Part shown: in pieces, positions 25,945 to 37,900 of the stretch
Layout: each line of letters begins with the position of its first letter
Position numbering within the stretch: position 1 is the first letter of the stretch
From: Apostichopus japonicus
Taxonomy: Eukaryota > Echinodermata > Holothuroidea > Aspidochirotida > Stichopodidae
Direction of reading: 5' to 3'
NCBI RefSeq assembly: GCF_037975245.1
Contig: NC_092563.1
Span: 25,266,960-25,330,959 of the forward strand
DNA: 64,000 nucleotides
Program-made: the position numbers and the translations under genes
Notes under the pieces: model-generated
What the model was told of the DNA's origin: nothing
The model's input: only the letters and a program-made list of their open reading frames with translations
The model's database searches: none

Positions 25945-28900
25945 GTAACGTTTGCTGGTTTTCTATTTATGTTCCAAATGTAGCATGTGCATTATGTAAA
26001 TGGTATACATTTAATATGACTCTGTTAAGGCGCTTTAAGTCACTTGTAGCTACCCTGGAGATATTCCCCACTATAAAGAATCAAAACTTGAACCGTTTCA
26101 GAACAATGAGACTTCAGATGCCAAGTGTTCATTCTTGACGGTCACATGCATGTAAGCAGAGTATTCTTGCAAATGCTAACGTTCACTTTTGATTGACTCT
26201 TTCAAACAATTTGTTGATTAATAGAACAACAAATTTTAGACTTTAAAAAAAATTGTAATATTACACTAAAATCTTCCTGGATTACTGATATGATGCTACA
26301 AGATACAGTATGTTGATTTGTAGACACTGTTAAAGCTTGGAAGTAAAGTAACATTTATCATCTGTTGAATGGACAGATATCAGGCTGTAAGATATCTGAA
26401 ACAGTGTATCCTTTCTGTTGAGTTTGGTTTCTGTAATGAGGCTGTAACATACATGAACAGTCTTGGGTAAAGTTATTACAAAGATGTAAGATGATAGATC
26501 CACAACAGTATTCTCCTTTGCTCAATTTTGATTTCTGTAACAAGGCTGGGAGAATCCGAGATGATAATGTATTTATAGACACATTTATCTTACTGTATTA
26601 TTGTAAAAGGTCTGTGAAATATGTGAAACAGCGATTTGTTGTTCTCTTTCAGCGGGTACTATCTGGAGGAGAAACTGGAGGGACAGCTCTGATCCATGAT
26701 AATGAAATGAGAGTGACCTGCAACTTCACCAACTCTGCTATAGAAGAATTTGAAAAGTAAGTATTAAATAGAATTGGTATGTGAGACCAAACCAAAGATT
26801 TAACTCACTTGCTCTACATTAGTCAGAAAGTTATTTTGCAAAGTGGATTACTGAATACTGGATTTAAATAACCTTATATGGCAAGTAACCCTCTTATATT
26901 TTTCTTCACATCTCAGGAAAGAGCTAGAAACTTCAGAATGTGAGTTTGGTGATCTGAGAGGCTCCATCATAGTTCTGGAGAGATATAGGATTGTTCCAAC
27001 CTTATCTTCAGGTCTGGTAAGAAAGTACTGTTACCTTACTGAGAATGAGAACATGAACATTTGCCCTGAACAAAGGGTTGTCTGAGATCAAACAGGAATT
27101 ATTAATATTATAATTAGGCTTTAAGGCCCAATATCTGTGAAAATTGGCCCCTAGTCCACTAAGCTTTGTCAGTCTTGATCACTGATCACATAGTCCAAAA
27201 CCCTTTTCTGTTTTGCCCTACCACCACCATTCCAGTTGGAGAATTTATCTTAATTAGATCCTGAAAAATAGCCAGAAATGTTCTGGAGATTATCAACTTA
27301 GCATTGGGGAACTATGGCCTTTTCAATTCCCCTTCCAGTATCCCATCACTGCGCTTGGCCATTTGATAAACCATACTCAGTCAACCATTCCAGTCAGTCA
27401 CTACAAAGCTAGTTGGTTTCCAAATGACAACAATTTTTCATTTAGACTTTCCTTTGAACTGATTGGTAAGACTGGATGCTTTCAGCTGCCGTGTCTTATT
27501 GAAAAACTGCTTTGGATGCGGCACTCAGTAGATCAGTTTGAGCCCGAACGTACTTTTTTTTTTGTGCAATTAAATTTGGAGTAAATGATCGCATAGGGAA
27601 GAAGCATTGACAGTTACTGTAGAACTACTTTATCTAAAGTACATGCACACAAATGCAACAGTGCTCCATTTCTCGCTAAAATTCCCTGAAATGCTCTGCA
27701 AAAGTTTTGTGAAAGCACCATGATAATGTTGGGAAAGACAAACTAGTGGAGGTTGCAGGTCAGCAGAGGTCAGAGTCGGACACTTTTTAAACACAAATAC
27801 ATAACAAAAATTCAGATTGGTTGAAGTTCATACTTGGTGGGTAGATTGCTGAGTGCAAGACAGCCAAAGACCCATATTGAAGGTGGTGGAGGTCAAAAGG
27901 TCATTTGAGGTCAACATATAAAAGTATGAAAACCTTGTAAACATGATAATGGTGATGTAAAGCTGTGATGACATTCATACTTGATAGCTAGGTCTGCACT
28001 ATGGTAAGAACCTAATTCCTGTTGAGGAATTGAAATAACTGCCTTGTTGACTGACAATGTCTAATTAATTAATTATACTTAAGTATTTGGAACTTTGGCA
28101 AGGGTTAAACATGTCAAGTTATATTGTTTCTTTGTTATTGCAGAAGGACTGTGTGTTTACCATCCTTGTATATTCCTTCACTTTAAAAAGTTTTACAAGA
28201 ACAAGCAGAGGGTACCAACACACTAGGATGGCAAACCAACACTATCGCATTGCTAATAAGTTGAAAGAGCTTTGGGGGTGAGTTGAAGTGTTTGCTTTTT
28301 GTCGCTGTGTAGTCATTCTTTGCTTTAGTATGGTCAAAAGCATGAGTCTTAAATTTTTTCCTTTTGTGTATATTTTGATTTTTAAGCAATTTTTGTTTTG
28401 GAGGGAGGTGCCATGATGAAATAATAATAATAATATTAATAATCAGCAGTTATTTTTACGGCGGTAAGCGACCACAAATGTGGGAGAAACCCGCAAGGGC
28501 TTATGGATTACAACTTACACGTCAGGTGGCTTCCAATTCAACATTTTAACTCAAATTTGGAATCTTTTCGATTTAGAAAGTCATTTCAGGTGGGAAAACC
28601 ATTAGATTGCTCTTGGATGAAAAATCCACCTTACTACGACATGACCATATTGACTTATGTTATTGTGATTGACATTGAACAGTCATTGGTACTGGATTAC
28701 TCTTTCATATTAATTGCATCTATAAGCAGTCTTTTTTAACTTTCTTTCTTCTTGTGCAATAGACAATGGAAGAAAGGTGACTTGACTATTGTTTCTGATG
28801 AATCAGACAGTGGTGGAACTATCACAGATAGCACGCTCAGACATACAGTTCAGTTTATGGAAGAACTCGAGAGAGCAGAACAACTCAAAGAAAAAAGCTG

Positions 28901-31900
28901 TGGAGAAGACCTAGGTAGTAGCAACTGCCAAGAAGAACTTCACCATAGGGACAAGGAACAACCAAGAGTAGTAGCAGAAGACAGTAATAATGCCAATAAC
29001 CAGTGTCAAGAAGATTACAGTGAGCAAGATGAGAGGAGGGGAACAGATCAGGTAGGCAAGGTTATATTACTTGATGCTCAAATGGCTGTTTCCTTTACAA
29101 GGGCCCCAAGTTGTGATTCATGATGTAATTTCACTAATTTAGTTACTTTGATTTCATTAAAAATAATTTTTGTATTTTTTGTATTTATGATTATCAGGTT
29201 TAAATATTGCAGTATCATTTAGGCTGGTTTGGGTAAGAAAATATTAGTTGGCGAAAAACCATGGTAAAAATTGCTACAAAAATTGCAGAGATGTGTTTAG
29301 CTGTTTTGGTGCCCAGAGCTATTCATATTTATCTAAAGAGGAGTATTTTAAGAGGAAGAAAATTCATGAAAATTAAAATTACTTCACAAAATGTGATCAG
29401 TTATTTATTCCCTGTAATTGGATTTTTGGAAGTTTGAATTTCACCTTGTCTTGACAGTGGTAGCAACCAGGCTACTAACTACTGTGTGCTTGAATAGATG
29501 GCAACCTGGTGCTACTTTATGCTTGATATTGACACCAATAAGGCATTACTGCATGCTTGAATTGACGGCAACCTGTCACTTTTTCATGCATGAATTGATG
29601 GCAACCTGCCACTACATCAAGCTTCAATTGATGGCAACATGCCACTTCTTCTGCTTGAATTGATGTCAACTTGCCACTATTTGGTGCATGAATTGCTGGC
29701 AATCTGCCACTAATTTATGCATGAGTTGATGTCAGCCTGCCACTAAACACTTGAATTGGTGGCACCTGACACTACTTCATGAATGAATTGATGGCAACCT
29801 TACTGTATACTGCTTAATGCTAGAATTGATGGTAATCTGGGGCTATTTCATACTTGAATTGGTGGTGTCCTGGCACAACTTCAAGCTTCAATAGATGACA
29901 ACCAGGCACTTAATCAAGCTTCTAGAAATATAATTATATCCTGGCACTCATTTTCAGCTCCAATTGATGGCAAAAGGGCACTAATTCAAGATTGTACAGT
30001 AGACATGTATCCTGGCACTAATTTAAGCTTCAATTGATGGCAACCTGGCACTAATTCAAGCTTGTAGATATATATCCCGGCAATTGATGGCAATCGGTCA
30101 CCAATTCAAGTTTCAAAACTAGCTACATCCTTCATTCAGCATGTTCCCTACCCCTAATTTCCTGTCTTGTTTCTGCATTCTAGAATTCTGATAGAAGAAT
30201 GCTGGTCTCGAAGAACCCTCTCAGTGATGAAGAATTAACAACGGCTACATTTAAGATCAAAATGTCCAAATATACAGACAATAAATGTAGCAAACATGAA
30301 GGATGCATCCTCTTGACTTCATCCTTGGACAATGAAGAAAAAGAAGAAGAGGAATGCTCTGTTGATTCTTTGACTGAAGTCTTGGATGCTCTACCAATTC
30401 TATTATATACAAGTGTTCCTGGTCATGTTTCTCAGGTACAGTTGTATAATAACATAATATTCACATACTGAAGGCATATGCAGGCAAGTACTGACTTAGC
30501 TGAATACTGGGGCTTTTCAGTGTTTGAAGAGGAACCTTAGAAAGGACACAGTAAACTTACAATCTATACAGAGAGTAGCTTTGCACCGCTTTGTAACACA
30601 TTTACCGAGAATGTATGACAGAAATTTGCCATCAGATACCAGTAAATGCTCAACAGTAAACATTGGCCAAGTCCTTAAGGTACGTCCATCAGTGTATTGT
30701 ATTCATGGTACTGTCACTGCAGCTAAATTATTAGATCTTATTAATGTCAAATAAGTTACCTGGTGTATATAATGTGAACTCCACCACTAGTCGTATTTCT
30801 TTTTTGTAAACAACTCTCCTTCTCACTTCACAGGATTTACCTCGTGGATTGAATTGTTGGGAGGCTGAGGCTCTCGATGCAGCAATTAACGATGAAGATA
30901 ATTCCGCTCAAGGTATTCCAAAATGTTTTACTAGACTACTTTAGGGTACATGACCAGAATTAGTCCATTAACCATAGGTTGCATTTTTCAGCTCTCTTGA
31001 CCTCAAGTTACTGAAACTTTATCTCTCCTGCAAACCGACTGGCATTGATGAGTTTGGAAGAGTTGATTTGTTCACACCTTGCCATGCCTGCCTTGATCTG
31101 ATAGTGATTTGGCTACTAGCTGTGTGATGAGTTGCATAATAGACGAATAGGCAGCTCAACTAAGGTGCGAAAAGATGAGACTGATCACTCAGCTAACTAA
31201 TTGGAAAAAACCTGCTGTTCAGTACAAACGGCAGGTTTATGGATGCAACCTTTAGCTTATGGACACTTTCGCAGCATGTATTATCCCAGAGTGCTTATCA
31301 GCACCATTGCTGGGACAAACCTGTTCATTTATTGAGTTAAGTTGGTTATTTCAGCATGCTAATACTAACAGAGGTGTTCCTTTTTGTATGGTATATTATT
31401 AGAGCTATTCATCTTCAACATTTTCTTGGCTGTACATAAGACTGCCACACCACCACAACAACATTAGCTTAACGAGATATTCTGGTTGTACGTCTTGTTT
31501 TAGACTGCTTTAACCACTATAATGGTAATATTCTGGGGTGTGCTTGTTTGTAGAGTATTATGATGGAGTGGTTGACCATGCTAAATATTATCTGTGTTAG
31601 CATGCACAAGAGTGCCCATAAACTTGCAATGTTGTCTTCACCCAACACATGCTAAAATGATGTTAATTAAATAGATCTTGCTAACGTCCAAATAATTTTA
31701 TCAGCCAGCACTTTTGGTCATAATTTCTTATGATGAACTGCAAGTCACAACTATCAGGAGCATTACAAAGTTCTGTAGATTTTTCATGGTCTTAAGTTTT
31801 GTCAGGCTTAACCAGGCTTACACTAGAGGCATATCAAATGTGAAAGGTTGATTTAAGTATGGTGTCTAGAAGTTCCCTGAATCAAACCCCTTAGCATCAC

Positions 31901-34900
31901 CAGACATTTCAAAGTGGTTAACAGTGGAGAAAGACAAATTTGTTAGTGCCGTTCTACAGTGCTATTTATCTTGCTCATGCAAAATCTGACCTTGATTATA
32001 TTTCCCTTTCCATTTTCTTCTATCCTGATTTATATGCAGATGTTATTTTGTCTAAGTCATGTTGCATTACCCATTTTCGATCTTTAAACAGTGCATTAAT
32101 AAAAGCTGAGATTCACATTTAAAAGTTAAAAGAAATTTTTAAAAATACAATGAAAAAAGCAACTTGCTGTTAAGTTTTGGCTGGACTGGATAATTGATAA
32201 GGATTAATTATTTGTCTATTGGTTTATATTTACAGGGAGATGTCTTCCAGTAACCTCTTCTGACAGTCTGACAGTCACAACACCATGTGAGTCCTCCCCC
32301 CCTCAGGAATGCCAGGAGGGTCTGGTAGCCCTACACTGGCCGCCCTCCGGATCATCGTCGGTGGATCCCGTATTGTCAGGGAATGGTACTCAGTCAGCAG
32401 CTGATCCTGAGATCGGGATCAGAGTAGACAGACGTGATGACAGTCAAATGCCAGAGGTTGTACAACTTACAAACAGTGAGGAAATTTATATTAGAGGAAG
32501 GCCTTTAAAGATGGTGTCAGCTTCGCAAGAATTAAAACCAGATATTGAAGGGAATAACTTAGCTGGAATGAAAGGGAACTTGCCATCTGCTAGTGCAAAC
32601 AAATTGATGGTGACGAGGTCAATTGCAAATGACAATGATGGTATTACTGGTGTGTTGATGTTGGAGGAAGCAGAGGTTGGAAGTGGTGATGCAAGAGTGG
32701 ATTCAGACCTTGTTATTCCAGAATCATGTGATCCTAATCAAGATCAGGTTGATGTCTCAGGGTCACAGAGTACTAGTCAAAGATCTGGTTTTAATAGGAG
32801 AGAGCCTCCCAGAGTAGCTCTTGCAGATATTGTCCAAGTTGAAGATGCAAGGGAGAGCACATTAGTGTCGAGTGTTAATAACGGAGAAGCAGTTGCTAGG
32901 GGTAGAGATATGAAATCTTTGGGCAATCTTGATATACCAAGAACAGAAAGCCATGGCGAGGTAAATATTGACAATGGAAAAAGTGAAAATGAAGGAAAAG
33001 CTGAAGTAATAACATGGGAAAGATGTACACCCTCAGAGAGTATTTCAGCTAAGGCTTCTGTAAAAGAAGGGCCACACAAAGAGAATGTAGAAATGGTAAA
33101 GGATGCATTAGCAAGTGATGGTGTTGACATTGATGTAGTGACATCAGGCATCAATGCTAGTTTTTACCCAGAGACACAAGCATTGCATCTTGATGACACT
33201 GTACTGCCTCCAGGATACCAAGAGGGGGTTAATCCATCCCTTAGCATGGAAGATGAAGAGTGGCCATATGAGACACAACCATTTGAGGTTGAAGACCCTG
33301 CACTGCCTCTAGGACACCAAGAGGAGGTTAATCCATATCTAAGCAAGGAAGATGAAGAAAGGCCATGTGAGACACAACCATTTGAGGTTGAAGACCCTGC
33401 ACTGCCGCGGTACATGGGAAAGGCAAATCTATCTCCCGGGATGGAAGAGACTCAACCTTTTGATGTGGCAGATTCCATTACTAAAAGAAAACCTAAAGAC
33501 TCTGCACAAGTGGTAAGCAAACCAAAACTTGACAAGTTGGTAAGCAAATGCTAGCAAGCTTTTGACTGGCTAAAGTTTACGTCATTGATGTCTGGAAAAC
33601 TAATTTTGTTCTCTACCAAGTTTAATTACCCATCCCTGATTGATAATAAATGGATGAATGATGGTAACCTCAACTGCTACAGATGATTTTGTGATGACTG
33701 TTACTGGTGTCATCAGTCTTAGTAGTCTTGATGTATGATGCATTCATTCAGATGATTGTATGATTATTATGACTGGTGTCTTCAGTACTAGTCATCTTGA
33801 TGTATGATGCATTCCTTCAGATGATTTTATGATGACTATGACTGGTGTCTTCAGTATTAGTAGTGTTGATGTATGATGCATTTATTCAGATGAATTAATG
33901 ATGACTATGACTGGTGTCTTCAGTATAAGTAGTCTTGATGCAGTGTTGGAAAACCTTGTTCAATTTCCCGCGAACACACTTCCGATTTCCCGCCGGTGTT
34001 CTCGCAGCGAACACGCCGAGCACGCGTAGCGTGCGAGCATAAAGGCGTGGGGTCCAGGGGCCCGCCCTAGGGCCCTGGTGTGGTCAAGGGGTGGAACCCC
34101 TTGTGGGGATCCAAGGGGCAAAGACCCCGGAAAATTTTGGTATTTTTGCGTGTCTGGCGATAAAAAAATTCGCAGTTGAGGATGCAAAATACTGACAACT
34201 TTTTGAATTTAAATTGTCACGAAGCTGATGAAAATTTTAAAATGACAAGTTAGAGTAGCTATATTATGTTATAAAATGAAAAAAGACTTAATCTGTCTTA
34301 CATTCTTTAAAAAGTTTAACTTACAGAACTCCCGATATTATGAAACAAACAACGTTCGGCAAAGCCCCGTTTATAGACTGCCTAACAATGAATAGCGCAC
34401 ACTTTACGTTCATCAGTTTACAACTGCTGTACGGTTTAACTCTACTTAAATACTACGGTAGGATACTGTACATGTGCTCAGAATTTTCCCAGGTACCTTT
34501 CCAAACAACTGCGCGCTCATCCCCTGTCTAACACCTGTTTGTTAACATTTTTGGCACGTTTCCAAGAAACGTTTCATGGAGTATTCCCCATGATACACGA
34601 GGCACAGTCCATACCATAGACGCAGCACATCGAGGCCCCACTAGCTATGGCCATCTTTATGAAAGTAAACCTTGTAATAAAATATGTTTTAGGCCACTTG
34701 GCATGAAGAACTAAATGCTTAATATTATTTCCATACTTCTTGTAGAAAACATCAAGTTCGCAAAATACAATTAGTTGTGTTTTTGTAGTTACGTGAGATC
34801 CGTAACCGACGAGGTGGTTAGGCTATTTGCTATGCACTTAACTATGGTAGGATATTATTTTTTCCGTATTTTTGGAAATTCTAGAAAATACTTTCTTTTC

Positions 34901-37900
34901 CCCCCGCTTAACACCAGATGTGGTCTTACGGTTTATTCATAAATGGGTGTACTAGAGCCTTGTTTACATGACATTAGTTGCATTTAGCACGATATGCCAG
35001 TTTCGCGTGAATTTTTCGAAAGTGTTTTGCTGGATCTTTCGTAAAATTTGAAAGGTGTTCCAACTTACTTTTCGTACACAATTGGTAATTTCTCTACTGA
35101 TTTTTAGAGTTTTTTTACAGTCAAGTGAATACGTTATGCATTGAGTATAAACTTATCGCGAATGCAAGAAAACGATGCGGGATTTCCAGCAGACAAATGT
35201 TTTATTTGCGGGATTACTGAGTCAGTTGAAGGGAATCCCGCACCTTAGAGGGAACACTGAATTGAAGTCAAATTCATACGAAAGAAAACGTTAACTAACA
35301 TACAATATAAGTATAAAAAAATGTGGAATGGCAATATTGTTCAAAACATTTCCCGCGAGGCTGATTTATTACAGCCACCTTCCCGCAGTGGGCCGTGTGT
35401 GTCCGTGTGACATTGCCCTTGTGAGTGGTTTGGGGACACATCATTACACGTTATAGGCTATTGTGACTAAAATTGAGAGCACGGTCTCTGGACATTTTTC
35501 TTTTGTTTCTGAAACTTTTCTTCTGAAATTTTGCTTATTGTTTTTACAGATGTACTTTTTTGCTCCTTCGTGTTTTTTTAAATGTTTCGTCCCGTTTTTT
35601 TTTTTCGTTTTTTTTCCCCCGATTTTTTTTTTCTCCAGCTAGTCTGGATTTCCCGCGAGCATCGCGGATTTCCCGCGAACCTGGTTCGGAAGGTTCGCAA
35701 GGTTTTCCAGCCCTGTCTTGATGTATGATACATTCATTTAGATGAATTTATGATGACTATGACTGGTGTCTTCAGTATAAGTAGTATGGATGTATGATAC
35801 ATTCATTCAGATGATTTTGTGATGACTATGACTGGTGTCTTCAGTATTAGTAGACTTGATGTATGATGCATTCATTCAGATGATTTTATGATGACTACGA
35901 CTGGTGTCTTCAGTATTTGTAGTCTTGATGTATAATGCATTCATTCAGATGATTTTATGATGACTATGACTGGTGTCTTCAGTACTAGTCATCTTTATGT
36001 ATGATGCATTCATTCAGATGATTTTATGATGACTATGACTGGTGTCTTCAGTATGAGTAGTCTTGATGTATGATGCATTCATTCAGATGATTTTATGATG
36101 ACTTTGACTGGTGTCTTCAGTATTAGTAGTATTGATGTATGATGCATTTATTCAGATGATTTTATGATGACTATGACTGGTGTCTTCTGTCTTAGTAGTC
36201 TTGATGTATGATGCATTCCTTCAGATGATTTTATGATGACTATGACTGGTATCTTCAGTATGAGCAGTCTTGATGTATGATGCATTCATGTAGATGATTT
36301 TATACTGACTATGACTGGTGTCTTCAGTATAAGTAATCTTGATGTATGATGCATTCCTGCAGATGATTTTATGATGACTATGACTGGTGTCTTCAGTCTT
36401 AGTAGTCTTGATGTATGATGCATTCATTCAGATGATTTCACTTAATGACAATTCAACCATAATTTCCTTTTCTAGATTGACTCTGGAGATGGCTGTATGA
36501 CTTCTACTGAACAAACAAATTCACCTTTCCCAGGTAATAATTCAATACAGACATGTAACAAGTCTTTGGGGGTCATCCATGTTAGAGACTGGAAGTCCAT
36601 ACATAGGAGGGGTAAAAAAAAACTGTCTACATGTATATGTATGTGTGTTATATCTGCTATTGTCAAACACTCCTCCTAAACAACTCTTTATTCAGACTTG
36701 GATGAGTAGTGCCCTATGATGGGAATATTTGTCTCACAGACTCAGCAGTAGATCAGAGATCAAAAGGAGGCATGAATACAAAGACAAACATTAAATAGAT
36801 GTGCAATCTTAACAAGTTAAGTATTTTCAAAATACTCAGTGAAGTTGGCAACTCAGGTGAAAGTTCAGGGGTAAAAGGGCAAATGCTGTCTTTGCAGTGC
36901 AGAGTTCATGAATGAAGGGTGTGAATGTTTAACATGTTACTCTATTATGAAGGCCATCGTCAGTTGCTCATGAAGAATGTTTGCAATGAGATATGCAACT
37001 CTATGGATTTGCTTCATTTTCTTGTTTAGATCTCAATAAAATAAAACTGTTGGCAAACTGCCTATCCACTAGAGAGCCTTTGCACTAGAATGTATAAGAG
37101 TAAGTTGGCCTGACGTTTCGATCCTAGCAGGATCTTCTTCAGAGGCTAAATGACAAGTAACAGTACAGTAACAGAAGGGACAAAAACATGCACAGAATAC
37201 AGACAGGTTAATGAGCACGGTGAACACAATGAGATGGATGAAAGGGGATTATAAGTGGACAAGGGATGGAGAGAAGAAAGCAACAGGGGAAGAGGAGAGG
37301 TAGGAGAAAACAGTGGAGGGACACTTTAGGGTAAAGAGTAGGGAATAAACTGGAGAGGAACAAAGACAGAAAGGTGTGGAGAAAGGTGTTGCTTTCTTCT
37401 CTCCGTCCCTTGTCCACTTATAATCCCCTTTCATCCATCTCATTGTGTTCACCGTGCTCATTAACCTGTCTGTATTCTGTGCATGTTTTTGTCCCTTCTG
37501 TTAATGTACTGTTACTTGTCATTTAGCCTCTGAAGAAGATCCTGCTAGGATCGAAACGTGAGGCCAACTTACTTTTATACATTGTTTAGATCTCGGTAGA
37601 ACAGTAATCTACAATCAGTGGCAGCTACTAAGGATTAGATTTCAACTCTGACAATTTGTCTGTAATTCCTCTCCTTGTCACTGTCTGGTAGAAGTACATT
37701 ATTCCAAAATGTAAAAAATTAATATTTTTTTTGTTACTTAAATATCAGTATGAATTTAATTATAAGAAGATGTGGGAATGATATTTGCAAAATGCCTGTG
37801 TTGTAATACATTGGTCAAAGAGGAAGAAATGAATGTTAAGGTTATAATTATCACTTTAATGTTTCTTTTCACTGTTAGATGTACCAAGCAGCCTTCTCAA

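Larger units (their letters stand above)
37032..37583. mobile_element. Penelope-like inverted repeat
   Basis: Two copies of the same ~200-bp retroelement tail in opposite orientation (about 37,085-37,283 and 37,387-37,583) around a ~100-bp spacer, in ACD intron 10. Each arm carries a hammerhead motif. The left arm continues outward to the AAACTGTT boundary shared with the 5.3-kb copy. Confidence 0.8.
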